This document shows positions 42,006-50,738 of a DNA stretch of 64,000 nt, one piece after another. The notes under the pieces are model-generated. The model worked only from the letters and a program-made list of their open reading frames with translations. It was not told the origin of the DNA and did no database searches. The stretch is from Yinghuangia elevatio (GTDB lineage: Bacteria > Actinomycetota > Actinomycetes > Streptomycetales > Streptomycetaceae), in the NCBI RefSeq assembly GCF_040649515.1, contig NZ_JBEZFP010000019.1, positions 1 to 64,000 on the forward strand. The letters are read 5' to 3'. Made by a program: the position numbers and the translations under genes. The number at the start of each line of letters is the position of its first letter. Position 1 is the stretch's first letter.

Positions 42006-42961
42006 GCGGACTGGGGCGGTCGGCCGACCCACCCTCGCCCGAGCGGCTGCGCACCCCGGTGCACGCCGCCGGGGCCGTGCTGTGGCGACCCGCGGAACGC
42101 GGCGGGCGTGCCGGTGCCGGTGCCGGCATCGAAGTCGCGCTGGTCCACCGCCCCAAGTACGACGACTGGTCCCTTCCCAAGGGCAAGGTCGAGTCCGGCG
42201 AACACGCCGCGGCCGCGGCGGTGCGCGAAGTCGGCGAGGAGACCGGCTTCGCGTGCGCGCTCGGCCGCGAGCTGGGAGTGCAGTCCTATGCGGTCGGGGA
42301 GCGCCTGAAGCTGGTGCGCTACTGGGCCGCCGAGGCACGCGGCGGGCGGTTCACCGCCAATCGGGAGGTGGACCGCATCGCGTGGCTGTCGCCGGACGAC
42401 GCGGGCACGCTGATGTCGTACGGCCGCGACGTCCAACTGCTGGTGTCGCTGACCTCCCGGCCGCACGCCACCGCGCCGGTGATCGTGCTGCGGCACTGCG
42501 GCGCCGTGGCCCGTACGAGCCACCGCGACGGCGACGCCGACCGGCCGCTGACCGCCGCCGGCCGCCTGCAGGCGGCCGCACTCGGCGACATCCTGGCGGC
42601 GTACGGGCCGGCCGCCGTGCTGAGTTCGCCGTCGCTGCGCTGCCTGGAGTCGGTGGACCCGTACTGCCGCCGCGCGGGCGTCGCGGTCGAGGTGGTGCCG
42701 GCGCTGTCCGAGGAGGGCCACGCGGACCGGCCGGACGCGGCCGGCGAACTCCTCAAGGTGCTCGTCGCGCAGAGCGCTCCGGTGATCATCTGCACGCACC
42801 GCCCGGTGCTGCCGTCGCTGCTGCGCTCGGTGGGGCGGGCGGGGCAGCCCGGGAGGGACCCCAACGAGCTGCTCCTGCCCGGCGAATTCCTGGCCTTGCA
42901 CACCGCGGCCGGAGTCGTGGTCGCGGCGGATCGTCACGCCCCGTATCCGACGGAGCGGTGA
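41993..42961 (+). CDS. mutT1: Nudix hydrolase / histidine phosphatase, MutT1-like
   Basis: A 322-residue two-domain enzyme like mycobacterial MutT1, which removes oxidised nucleotides (8-oxo-dGTP and 8-oxo-GTP) or diadenosine polyphosphates. The complete Nudix box is at residues 64-86 (GKVESGE...REVGEETGF). The C-terminal histidine-phosphatase domain (about 165-322) begins VIVLRHCGAVAR and has ICTHRPVLPSLL. The GTG start overlaps the CHAD gene by 13 bp, with GAGGTGGAG just upstream. A 17-bp palindrome follows the stop. Confidence 0.92.
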   Translation: MGLLSGLGRSADPPSPERLRTPVHAAGAVLWRPAERGGRAGAGAGIEVALVHRPKYDDWSLPKGKVESGEHAAAAAVREVGEETGFACALGRELGVQSYAVGERLKLVRYWAAEARGGRFTANREVDRIAWLSPDDAGTLMSYGRDVQLLVSLTSRPHATAPVIVLRHCGAVARTSHRDGDADRPLTAAGRLQAAALGDILAAYGPAAVLSSPSLRCLESVDPYCRRAGVAVEVVPALSEEGHADRPDAAGELLKVLVAQSAPVIICTHRPVLPSLLRSVGRAGQPGRDPNELLLPGEFLALHTAAGVVVAADRHAPYPTER

Positions 42962-43264
42962 GTGTCGGAATGACCGCCCGGCGGTCAAGAAACGGACACA
43001 GCGGGCGGAACGGTGGGCCCGACAACTTTGAACTCCCCGTTAACGCCTTCTGACATTTCCGATAAACCCGCAGGTCAGAGCACTGCCATCAAGTCAGTTG
43101 GGGATGAAACGCGCCCGCGGGCTGATCGTCTGATGGCCCGCCTGTGTTCATGCCGGGTTCACTTTCCCCCGCCGTTCGCTTCACACGTGCGACCTAACGT
43201 CGGCATCGACGGTGACCGACGTGGTCATCGCAGAGGCTCTTTGAAGCAACCGGAAGGAACAGCC
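42962..43264. other. mutT1 / pstS intergenic, pstS control region
   Basis: A 303-bp non-coding region. A 17-bp palindrome, TGACCGCC-c-GGCGGTCA (42971-42987), follows mutT1 and may end its transcript. The PHO box at 43146-43189 precedes pstS. GGAAGGA at about 43252 is the pstS ribosome-binding site. Confidence 0.65.
43146..43189 (+). promoter_or_regulatory. PHO box before pstS
   Basis: Four successive 11-bp units: GTTCATGCCGG, GTTCACTTTCC, CCCGCCGTTCG (degenerate) and CTTCACACGTG. Units 1, 2 and 4 match the Streptomyces PhoP direct-repeat consensus. The box ends 75 bases before the pstS start, as expected for PhoP activation. Confidence 0.85.
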
Positions 43265-44413
43265 GTGACCACTCGGCCCCGACTCGCCCGGCGCGGCACC
43301 GCGTTCGCCGCGATAGCCGTCGCCGGCGCGCTCACGCTCACCGCCTGCGGCTCTGACGACAACGACACGGCGGACAAGCCGAGCGCGAACGGCACGACGG
43401 GCGCCGGGTCGTCCTCCGCGCCCGCCGCGAACCTCACCTGCGGCTCGGGCACGCTCGCCGGCGCCGGCTCGAGCGCGCAGAAGAACGCCATCGACGAGTG
43501 GGTCAAGCGGTACCAGCAGAAGTGCTCGGGCACCACGGTCGACTACCAGTCGAGCGGTTCGGGCGCCGGCCGCCAGTCGTTCTTCGACAAGCAGATCGCC
43601 TTCGCGGGCTCCGACTCGGCGCTCAAGGAGGAGGAGGTCGCCAAGGGCGCGGCCGCGTGCGGCGGCACCCCGGCGATCAACCTGCCGATGGTCACCGGCC
43701 CGATCGCCGTCGCGTACAACCTCCCCGGCGTGAAGGACCTGGTCCTCGACGCCAAGACCATCGCCGGCATCTTCTCCGGCAAGATCACCAAGTGGGACGC
43801 GGCGGAGATCAAGGCGCTCAACCCGAGCGCGCAGCTGCCGTCCTCGGCGATCCAGACGGTGCACCGCTCCGACAAGTCGGGCACCACCGAGAACTTCACC
43901 AAGTACCTCAAGGCCGCTGCGCCCGCCGACTGGACGGCCGAGCCGTCGCAGGACTGGCCCACGCAGGACGGCCAGTCCGCCAAGGGCTCCGAGGGTGTCG
44001 CGACCGTCGTCAAGGGCGCCAGCGGCGCCATCGGCTACATGGAGGTCTCGTTCGCCGAGAACAACGGCCTCGGCATCGCGGCCATCAACACCGGCGCCTC
44101 CGCCCCGGTGAAGCTGACCCCCGAGGCGGCGGGCAAGGCCGTCTCGGCCGCGAAGGTCGAGGGCCAGGGCAACGACCTGAAGCTCAAGCTGGACTACGCC
44201 ACCAAGGCCGAGGGCGCGTACCCGATCATCCTGGTGACGTACGAGATCGTCTGCGAGAAGGGCAACGCGGCGGACAAGCTCCCGCTCGTCAAGTCCTTCC
44301 TGACCTACACCGCGAGCGAAGAGGGCCAGGCGATCCTCGCCGACAACGGCTACGCGCCGCTCCCGGCGGAGATCGCCACCAAGGTCCGCACCGCGGTCGC
44401 AAGCCTGTCCTGA
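43265..44413 (+). CDS. pstS: Phosphate-binding lipoprotein PstS
   Basis: The high-affinity phosphate receptor of the Pst ABC transporter. The 382-residue precursor has a signal peptide with lipobox LTAC (about residues 18-26) and a Ser/Ala/Gly linker. The PstS fold follows: GAGSSAQKNAIDEWVKRYQ, DYQSSGSGAGRQSF, IAFAGSDSALKEEE, HRSDKSGTTENFTKYL and SEGVATVVKGASGAIGYME, whose Ser/Thr/Arg/Asp residues hold phosphate. The GTG start has GGAAGGA 8 bases upstream. A PHO box is upstream. First gene of pstSCAB. Confidence 0.97.
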   Translation: MTTRPRLARRGTAFAAIAVAGALTLTACGSDDNDTADKPSANGTTGAGSSSAPAANLTCGSGTLAGAGSSAQKNAIDEWVKRYQQKCSGTTVDYQSSGSGAGRQSFFDKQIAFAGSDSALKEEEVAKGAAACGGTPAINLPMVTGPIAVAYNLPGVKDLVLDAKTIAGIFSGKITKWDAAEIKALNPSAQLPSSAIQTVHRSDKSGTTENFTKYLKAAAPADWTAEPSQDWPTQDGQSAKGSEGVATVVKGASGAIGYMEVSFAENNGLGIAAINTGASAPVKLTPEAAGKAVSAAKVEGQGNDLKLKLDYATKAEGAYPIILVTYEIVCEKGNAADKLPLVKSFLTYTASEEGQAILADNGYAPLPAEIATKVRTAVASLS

Positions 44414-44449
44414 TCCGGCACCGCCCTGATCGACAGTCACGGAGAAGAG

Positions 44450-45493
44450 ATGTCCACCTCCACTACGCCGGAGCCGCGCGACACCGACGTGCGCGGCTCC
44501 GGTCGGCGCCGGGGCCCGTCCGACAAGGACGCGCACGGCACCGACGTGAAGTCCGCCAAGCCCCGGGTACGCCTGGGCGACCGGGTGTTCAGCGGCTCGT
44601 CCCGCGGCGCCGGGATCCTGCTCCTGGTGATCATGGCCGCGATCGCGGTCTTCCTGGTCACCGAGGCGCTGGACGCGCTGGGTGACAACCAAGGCAACTT
44701 CCTCACCGACTCCTCGTGGGTCACCGACGGCAGCAAGCCCGCGTTCGGCGTCGCCGGGCTGGTGACGGGCACCGTCATCAGCGCCGCGATCGCGATGCTG
44801 CTGGCGGTGCCGGTCGCGGTGGGGGTGGCTCTTTTCATCACGCACTACGCCCCGCGGCGGGTCGCGCAGACGCTCGGCTACATCGTCGACCTGCTCGCCG
44901 CGGTGCCCAGTGTGGTCTTCGGCCTCTGGGGGCTGGTGTTCCTGTCGCCGAAGCTGCTCGGCCTGCACACCTGGCTGAGCGACTACCTGGGCTTCATCCC
45001 GATCTTCGACAAGGACGGCGCCGGGGCCACCGCCCGCACGCTGTTCACCTGCGGCATCATCCTGGCGATCATGATCCTCCCGATCATCGCCGCGGTCACC
45101 CGCGAGGTCTTCCTCCAGGTGCCGCGCGCGCACGAGGAGGCGGCGCTCGCGCTCGGCGCGACGCGCTGGGAGATGATCCGCACCGCGGTCCTCCCGTTCG
45201 GCAAGCCGGGCATCATCTCGGCGTCGATGCTGGGCCTCGGCCGGGCGCTCGGCGAGACCATCGCGGTCGCCATGGTGCTGTCCAGCAGCCAGGAACTCGT
45301 CTACAAGATCCTGGACCCGGGCGGCAACACCATCGCCGCGAACATCGCCAACCAGTTCGGCGAGTCCAACGAACTCGGCCGCGGCGCGCTCATCGCGTCC
45401 GGCCTCGTGCTGTTCCTCCTAACGCTGCTGGTCAACGGTGCGGCGCGGGTCGTCATCAACCGGCACAAGGAGTTCTCGGGGGCCAACGCATGA
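44450..45493 (+). CDS. pstC: Phosphate ABC transporter permease PstC
   Basis: A 347-residue integral membrane permease with six main helices and a cytosolic N-terminus of about 55 residues. The permease-type EAA loop is visible as EEAALALGATRWEMIRTAVLPFG, which couples to PstB. AAVPSVVFGLWGLVFLSP and GLGRALGETIAVAMVL are family motifs. GGAGAAGAG precedes the ATG by few bases; the gap from pstS is 36 bp. It overlaps pstA by 4 bp. Confidence 0.97.
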   Translation: MSTSTTPEPRDTDVRGSGRRRGPSDKDAHGTDVKSAKPRVRLGDRVFSGSSRGAGILLLVIMAAIAVFLVTEALDALGDNQGNFLTDSSWVTDGSKPAFGVAGLVTGTVISAAIAMLLAVPVAVGVALFITHYAPRRVAQTLGYIVDLLAAVPSVVFGLWGLVFLSPKLLGLHTWLSDYLGFIPIFDKDGAGATARTLFTCGIILAIMILPIIAAVTREVFLQVPRAHEEAALALGATRWEMIRTAVLPFGKPGIISASMLGLGRALGETIAVAMVLSSSQELVYKILDPGGNTIAANIANQFGESNELGRGALIASGLVLFLLTLLVNGAARVVINRHKEFSGANA

Positions 45494-46560
45494 CCATCAC
45501 CAAGACGGACGTCACCGCGCCCCCCGCGGAATCGGGCCCGCTCAACCTGACGCGGCGCAGCATGCCGAACTGGATCCCGTGGGCCCTCGGCGCCGCGGCG
45601 GTCGCGGTCGGCCTGCTCACCAAGGCCGTGCAGGGCAACTGGGCCCTCGCCGGCGGGTACGCCGGGCTGTTCTTCATCGTCGGCGTGACCGTCGCGTCCT
45701 GGCGCATGGAGGACCGCCGCCGCGCCAAGGACCGGCTCGCCACGAGCCTCGTCTACGGCGCGTTCGTGGTCGCGATCGTCCCGCTGATCTCGATTCTCGG
45801 GTACACGATCCAGGAGGGCTTCCAGGAGCTCTCGCCGTACTTCCTGTCGCACTCGATGCGCGGCGTCGGCCCGCGCGACGACACCGGCGGCATCTACCAC
45901 GCGATCATCGGCACCCTCGAACAGGTCGGCCTGGCCACCCTGATCGCCGTACCTATCGGCCTCATGACGGCGATCTACCTGGTCGAGTACGGCACCGGCC
46001 GGCTCGCCCGGGCGATCACCTTCTTCGTCGACGTCATGACGGGCATCCCGTCGATCGTCGCGGGCCTGTTCGTCTACTCCTTCTGGATCATGGTCCTGGG
46101 CTTCAAGGCCTCCGGCTTCGCGGGCTCGCTGGCCCTCATGATTTTGATGCTCCCGACGGTCGTCCGCGCCGCCGAGGAGATGCTCAAACTGGTGCCGAAC
46201 GAACTGCGCGAGGCCAGCCTCGCGCTGGGAATCCCGAAGTGGCGCACGATCCTCAAGGTCGTCCTGCCCACCGCGCTCGGCGGCATCATCACCGGCATCA
46301 TGCTGGCGATCGCCCGCGTCATCGGTGAGACGGCCCCGCTGCTGCTCCTGGTGGGCACGGCGCAGTCGATCAACACGAACCCGTTCGACGGCTGGCAGAG
46401 CTCGATCCCGCTCTACGTGTTCGAGCAGAACCACGCCGGCAACCAGTTCTCGCCCGCCCGCGCGTGGGCCGGCGCGCTCACGCTCATCATCATCGTCATG
46501 GTGCTGAACCTGGTGGCGCGTCTGATCGCCCGCTGGAAGGCCCCGAAGGCAGGACGATGA
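45490..46560 (+). CDS. pstA: Phosphate ABC transporter permease PstA
   Basis: The second permease subunit, 356 residues, with two extra N-terminal helices before the six-helix core, common in actinobacteria. Motifs are VDVMTGIPSIVAGLFVYSFW, the EAA loop LREASLALGIPKWRTILKVVLP and ARVIGETAPLLLLVGTAQSI. The ATG overlaps the pstC stop (ATGA), so it is translationally coupled. Confidence 0.97.
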   Translation: MTITKTDVTAPPAESGPLNLTRRSMPNWIPWALGAAAVAVGLLTKAVQGNWALAGGYAGLFFIVGVTVASWRMEDRRRAKDRLATSLVYGAFVVAIVPLISILGYTIQEGFQELSPYFLSHSMRGVGPRDDTGGIYHAIIGTLEQVGLATLIAVPIGLMTAIYLVEYGTGRLARAITFFVDVMTGIPSIVAGLFVYSFWIMVLGFKASGFAGSLALMILMLPTVVRAAEEMLKLVPNELREASLALGIPKWRTILKVVLPTALGGIITGIMLAIARVIGETAPLLLLVGTAQSINTNPFDGWQSSIPLYVFEQNHAGNQFSPARAWAGALTLIIIVMVLNLVARLIARWKAPKAGR

Positions 46561-46655
46561 CCGTGGCGAAATCCCCGATACCTTCCCAGGCAGTCCCCGC
46601 CCGGAAGACAGCAGCAGTTCCGACCCCGGGCAGCGGCGCCCGTGACGAGGCAGGC

Positions 46656-47432
46656 ATGACCAAGCGCATCGAAATCTCCGGACTCAGCGCCTACTACGGC
46701 ACCAACAAGGCCGTCGAGGACATCTCGATGACCATCGAGCCCCGGACGGTCACGGCGTTCATCGGCCCCTCCGGCTGCGGCAAGTCGACGTTCATCCGCA
46801 CGCTCAACCGCATGCACGAGCTGATCCCCGGCGCGCGGGTCGAGGGCTCCGTGCAGTTGGACGGACAGAACCTGTACGGCCCGGACGTCGACCCGGTCGC
46901 GGTGCGCCGCACGGTCGGCATGGTCTTCCAGCGGCCGAACCCCTTCCCGACCATGTCCATCTACGACAACGTCGCGGCGGGCCTCCGGCTCAACGGCACC
47001 AAGAAGAAGGCCGACCTCGACGTGGTCGTGGAGCGCTCGCTGCGCGGCGCGAACCTGTGGAACGAGGTCAAGGACCGGCTGGGCAAGCCCGGTTCGGGCC
47101 TGTCCGGCGGCCAGCAGCAGCGCCTGTGCATCGCGCGCGCGATCGCGGTGGAGCCGCAGGTGCTCCTCATGGACGAGCCCTGCTCGGCGCTCGACCCGAT
47201 CTCGACGCTGGCGATCGAGGACCTGATCGCGCTCCTGAAGGAGCGGTACACGATCGTCATCGTCACGCACAACATGCAGCAGGCCGCGCGCGTGAGCGAC
47301 CGTACGGCGTTCTTCAACCTCGCCGGCCCGGGCCAGCCCGGCCGCCTGGTGGAGATCGGCGACACGGAGAAGATCTTCTCGTCGCCCGAGGTCGAGGCGA
47401 CGGCCGACTATATTGCCGGCCGTTTCGGCTGA
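46656..47432 (+). CDS. pstB: Phosphate ABC transporter ATPase PstB
   Basis: The 258-residue ATPase that powers Pst uptake: Walker A FIGPSGCGKSTFIRTLN, Q-loop VFQRPNPFPTMSIYDNV, signature LSGGQQQRLCIARA, Walker B VLLMDEPCSALDP and H-loop VTHNMQQAARVSD. An in-frame ATG at 46557 overlaps the pstA stop and would add 33 residues. I prefer 46656 because the added stretch has a clearly lower third-position GC than the gene, the usual PstB starts here (MTKRIEISGL), and GAGG lies 5 bases upstream. Confidence 0.95.
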   Translation: MTKRIEISGLSAYYGTNKAVEDISMTIEPRTVTAFIGPSGCGKSTFIRTLNRMHELIPGARVEGSVQLDGQNLYGPDVDPVAVRRTVGMVFQRPNPFPTMSIYDNVAAGLRLNGTKKKADLDVVVERSLRGANLWNEVKDRLGKPGSGLSGGQQQRLCIARAIAVEPQVLLMDEPCSALDPISTLAIEDLIALLKERYTIVIVTHNMQQAARVSDRTAFFNLAGPGQPGRLVEIGDTEKIFSSPEVEATADYIAGRFG

Positions 47433-47542
47433 GCACGCACCTGGTGACGCTGTCGCCGGCAGTGTGCGGGCGCGGCCGTTTCGGCCGAGCCCGGTATCGA
47501 GAAGGACCACGAGGCGAGCGAGTACCGGGCATGACATGCGCG

Positions 47543-47572
47543 AGGGGCGGTTCCCGTACGGGGACCGCCCCT
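47543..47572. terminator. Bidirectional terminator, pstB / pit
   Basis: AGGGGCGGTTCCC pairs with GGGGACCGCCCCT (one T-G pair), with a short GTAC loop, between the convergent pst operon and pit gene. Confidence 0.85.
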
Positions 47573-47647
47573 GTGTGGTGCGTGGTGGTTTTGCGATGCT
47601 TCGCGGCTTTGCGTGGCCCGGCGGCTTCGCGGGGTGCCGCGGCGGGC

Positions 47648-48649
47648 CTACAGGAAGATCACGTCGAGCAGCGCGTACGCACCCGCCGAGACCAAGGCCG
47701 CGGCGGGGATGGTGAGCACCCACGCCGTCACGATGTTGCCCGCGACACCCCAGCGCACCGCGGACAGGCGCTTGGTGGCGCCGACGCCGAGGATCGACGA
47801 GGTGATCGTGTGCGTCGTCGAGACCGGCGCGTGGAACACGAACGCCGTGCTGTAGAGCACGCTCGCGGCCGTCGCCTCCGCTGCGAAACCACGCGGCGGG
47901 TCGAGTTCGATGATGCGGCGGCCGAGGGTGCGCATGATGCGCCAGCCGCCGGCGTACGTACCCGCGCTGATCGCGAGCGCGGCCGAGACCGTGACCCAGA
48001 ACGGCACGTCGTAGTCGGTCTGGTAGCCGCCGACGACGAGGGCCATGACGATCAGGCCCATGGTCTTCTGCGCGTCCTGGAGCCCGTGGCCGAACGCCAT
48101 GGCGGCCGCGGAGATGGTCTGCGCGACGCGGAACCCGCGCGTCACCTTGTGCGGGTTGCGGCGCCGGAAGATCCACAGGATCGCCACCATGAGCAGGTAC
48201 GCGAGGGTGAAGCCGATGAGCGGCGACACGATCATCGGGATGACGACCTTGTCGACGACGCCGTCCCACTTGACGGTCTGCGACGCCGCGAGCGCGGCGC
48301 CGACCAGGCCGCCGATGAGCGCGTGCGTGGACGACGACGGCAGGCCGAAGTACCAGGTGACCATGTTCCAGGTGATCGCGCCGACGAGTGCGGCGGCCAC
48401 GATCACCAGGCCTTGGTTGCCGTCGGGGGCGTCGATGATGCCTTTGCCGACGGTTTTCGCCACTTGCTCGCCGGCGAACGCGCCGGCCAGGTTCATCACG
48501 GCCGCCATCGCCAGCGCCGCCCGGGGCGTGAGCGCCCGGGTCGACACCGAGGTGGCGATGGCGTTCGCCGCGTCGTGGAACCCGTTGGTGTAGTCGAACG
48601 CCAGAGCGATCACGACGATCGCAATGGTCGCCAGCAGAACGAGGTCCAC
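47648..48649 (-). CDS. pitA: Low-affinity inorganic phosphate transporter (Pit)
   Basis: A 333-residue PiT-family permease that imports metal-phosphate driven by protons. The two PiT signature repeats are clear: FDYTNGFHDAANAIATSVST near the start and GVGATKRLSAVRWGVAGNIV in the second half, plus WYFGLPSSSTHALIGGLVG and FVFHAPVSTTHTITSSILG. It has about ten membrane helices. It begins 3 bp after the DUF47 gene stop, so the two are one operon. Convergent with pstSCAB. Confidence 0.95.
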   Translation of the reverse strand: MDLVLLATIAIVVIALAFDYTNGFHDAANAIATSVSTRALTPRAALAMAAVMNLAGAFAGEQVAKTVGKGIIDAPDGNQGLVIVAAALVGAITWNMVTWYFGLPSSSTHALIGGLVGAALAASQTVKWDGVVDKVVIPMIVSPLIGFTLAYLLMVAILWIFRRRNPHKVTRGFRVAQTISAAAMAFGHGLQDAQKTMGLIVMALVVGGYQTDYDVPFWVTVSAALAISAGTYAGGWRIMRTLGRRIIELDPPRGFAAEATAASVLYSTAFVFHAPVSTTHTITSSILGVGATKRLSAVRWGVAGNIVTAWVLTIPAAALVSAGAYALLDVIFL

Positions 48650-48652
48650 CGG

Positions 48653-49273
48653 TCAGGACTCCTTGACCGTGATGGTCTCGATCGTGTTCGCGACGTGCTC
48701 GAATCCGTCCGCCGCCTCTTCGAGGGCATCCACGATGCCCTTGAGCTTGAGCACCGTCAGCGCGTCGTACTTGCCGCTGAACAGGTGCGCGAGCAGCTTG
48801 CGGTGGATCTGGTCGGCCTGGTTCTCGAGTCGGTTGATCTCGATCCAGTACTCGGTCAGGTCCTTCATGGTGCGCAGCCGCGGCATCGCCTCGGCGGTCA
48901 GCTCGGCGGCGCGTACGAGCACCTCGATCTGGTCCGCGATCTGCGGCGGCAGCTCGTCGAGCTGGTAGAGGACGACGAGGTCGACGGCCTCGTCCATGTA
49001 GTCCATGACGTCGTCGATCTGGGACGCGAGAGTGTAGATGTCCTCGCGGTCGAACGGCGTGATGAACGACGAGTTCAGCTGGCGCAGGATCGCGTGGGTC
49101 GCGTCGTCGCCCGCGTGTTCGGCCGCACGCATCCGCTCGGCAATCTCCGGACGAGCGGAGATCTCGGCGCCGAGCAACTCGGTGAGGAGCTTGGATGCGG
49201 TGACCAGGTTGTTCGCCGCTGTGGCGAACATGTCGTAGAAGCTCGTCTCCCTGGGGGTCAGACGCAATCGCAC
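48653..49273 (-). CDS. DUF47 / PhoU-like Pit accessory protein
   Basis: A 206-residue all-helical protein of the DUF47 family, distantly related to PhoU, which pairs with Pit transporters and seems to control their activity. Recognisable segments are LTPRETSFYDMFATAANNLV, RMRAAEHAGDDATHAILRQL, FITPFDREDIYTLASQIDDV and the repeated Glu/Asp pattern that may bind metal. It is not PhoU itself: PhoU has duplicated ExxxD domains and lies with pst or phoR. A possible promoter (TTGTCT at 49333-49338, TAGCAT at 49308-49313) is upstream. Confidence 0.92.
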   Translation of the reverse strand: MRLRLTPRETSFYDMFATAANNLVTASKLLTELLGAEISARPEIAERMRAAEHAGDDATHAILRQLNSSFITPFDREDIYTLASQIDDVMDYMDEAVDLVVLYQLDELPPQIADQIEVLVRAAELTAEAMPRLRTMKDLTEYWIEINRLENQADQIHRKLLAHLFSGKYDALTVLKLKGIVDALEEAADGFEHVANTIETITVKES

Positions 49274-49691
49274 AGAGATCTCCGGAATGAGGAATGCGGT
49301 CCCGACGATGCTAGGCGCTTGCCACTACCGGTAGACAATCCGGGTGAGTCGCGCTCGGCATGCCGGTACCCGGGCGTAACAAGCCGCACGCGCACCGCGA
49401 CGAGCCCGCTCCGCATCGGAGGACCGGGAAAACCGGAAGAAGCCCCTCCGGGGCGGAACACGCCCGTCGCATGAGAAGAGTAGGCCGGATACGACCGTCC
49501 GGGTCACGTGGTTCCCCTCGGGGAGATCATGTAGTCCATGTCACATCGGCCGCGCGCCCGGCGGGTGCAGGGTGTGGGATGGGTATCGCGCGCTTGAGGC
49601 ACGCGTGGCCGCAGTCCGATGGTCAGGGCGAATAGTGCGGTATTGGCACGGGATGCTTGCCGAAAATACCCCCCGGGGGTAAATTTGGCGC
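49274..49691. other. Divergent intergenic DUF47-pit / csoR
   Basis: A 418-bp region without a supported gene. The left part holds the probable DUF47-pit promoter; the right end holds a TTGGCA -35-like hexamer (49643-49648) and the CsoR operator. No PHO-box repeats were seen before DUF47-pit. Confidence 0.55.
49667..49681. promoter_or_regulatory. CsoR operator
   Basis: TACCCCCCGGGGGTA flanked by A/T-rich bases is 10 bases before the csoR start. It fits the known actinobacterial CsoR site, TACCC with an inverted GGGTA. It overlaps the likely -10, so copper-free CsoR would repress its own gene. Confidence 0.82.
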
Positions 49692-50066
49692 ATGGACACC
49701 ACGGTCGAAACCCACGCCACGGGCCCCGGCACCGGTCCCAGCCCTCAGGAGGGAGCGGACCACGGCAAGGGCCACAAGCACGCCGGACACGGCTACAGCC
49801 CGCGCAAGGACGAGCACCTCAAGCGCCTGCGCCGCGTCGAGGGCCAAGTGCGCGGTCTCCAGCGCATGGTCTCCGAGGACGAGTACTGCATCGACGTGCT
49901 CACCCAGGTCTCCGCGGCCACCAAGGCCCTGCAGGCGTTCGCACTCAGCATGCTCGAGGAGCACCTCGCCCATTGTGTCGCGCACGCCGTCGAGCAGGGC
50001 GGGCCGGAGGCGGACGCCAAGGTCAAGGAAGCGTCGCAGGCGATCGCGCGCCTGGTCCGGTCGTAG
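49692..50066 (+). CDS. csoR: Copper-sensing repressor CsoR
   Basis: A 124-residue four-helix repressor that releases DNA on binding Cu(I). The Cys-His-Cys copper ligands are in place: C66 (EDEYCIDVL), H91 and C95 (EEHLAHCVAH). The fold starts HLKRLRRVEGQVRGLQRMV. The first 38 residues are His-rich (DHGKGHKHAGHG) and could bind extra metal. The operator is directly upstream. No copper exporter gene lies next to it, as in S. coelicolor, where CsoR acts on distant operons. Confidence 0.95.
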   Translation: MDTTVETHATGPGTGPSPQEGADHGKGHKHAGHGYSPRKDEHLKRLRRVEGQVRGLQRMVSEDEYCIDVLTQVSAATKALQAFALSMLEEHLAHCVAHAVEQGGPEADAKVKEASQAIARLVRS

Positions 50067-50180
50067 TCCCGCGGGTAGTGCCGGGGTAGTCCTTGCGTAG
50101 TCCCGGGTTGGTCCCGGGCGAGGGCCTTGGCCCGGGCGTGGCGCCGTGCGGTGCGGTGCGGTCGGTGCCGGGGCCGACCG

Positions 50181-50420
50181 TCAGCCGCGCGTACGACCGC
50201 CGCGGGTCTCCCCGCCGGCCGGGCGCTCCTCCACGGGCAGTGCCCACGGCACCGCGCGGGTGGTCGGGTGTGCCGTGCCGCCGATGCCCAGGACCGCGTC
50301 GATCTCCGCCTGGGTCAGCGGGCCTTCGCTCTGCGACGCCGCGATGATCAGTTCTCCGTAGAGTTCGATCTCGTCGAACACCACGAGGTCGTGCACGCGC
50401 ACATCAGAGAACGGTGTCAC
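50181..50420 (-). CDS. Conserved 79-residue protein, unknown function
   Basis: A small acidic-centred protein: TPFSDVRVHDLVVFDEIELY, then GELIIAASQSEGPLTQAEIDAVLGI, then a disordered basic tail (GGETRGGRTRG). The start GTG has GGAGG 8 bases upstream; the longer open frame upstream lacks coding signs. I recall related short proteins in many Streptomyces but no function. It is not obviously linked to csoR, with which it is convergent. Confidence 0.7.
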   Translation of the reverse strand: MTPFSDVRVHDLVVFDEIELYGELIIAASQSEGPLTQAEIDAVLGIGGTAHPTTRAVPWALPVEERPAGGETRGGRTRG

Positions 50421-50738
50421 CCACACCACCTCCTCGTTCGCTCCGGCGGGCGGGAACGTCCGCCCGTCCGGGCGCACCCAGCCTAGGCACCGCCGGGCGG
50501 GAGCGCATGACACGCATGGGCCATTTGCGCACCGCCCACGCCCGGGGGCGCGCTGGCTCGCCGGGCGGCGCGCCACCGGCGCGCGCGGGTGGTCCAGGCC
50601 TGTGGTCCGGGCGTCGCGTCGGCACCGCGGCATGCCGGACAGGAACCGTGCGCGGCAAGGGTGTTCGCGGCGGAGTGCGGCGAATGACGGCGCGGGCGGA
50701 CGACGGCAAGGCAGCGACAAGACCGAGCTGACGCGACG

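Noticed and set aside
43109..43135. Nine-codon frame in the pstS leader
   Set aside because: It lies before the PHO box, has no ribosome-binding site and is probably upstream of the transcription start.
46557..46655. Longer PstB start overlapping the pstA stop
   Set aside because: The 33 extra codons have clearly lower third-position GC than the gene and are absent from usual PstB proteins.
48653..49273. Naming the Pit partner phoU
   Set aside because: Length, N-terminus and position 3 bp before pit fit DUF47, not the two-domain PhoU.
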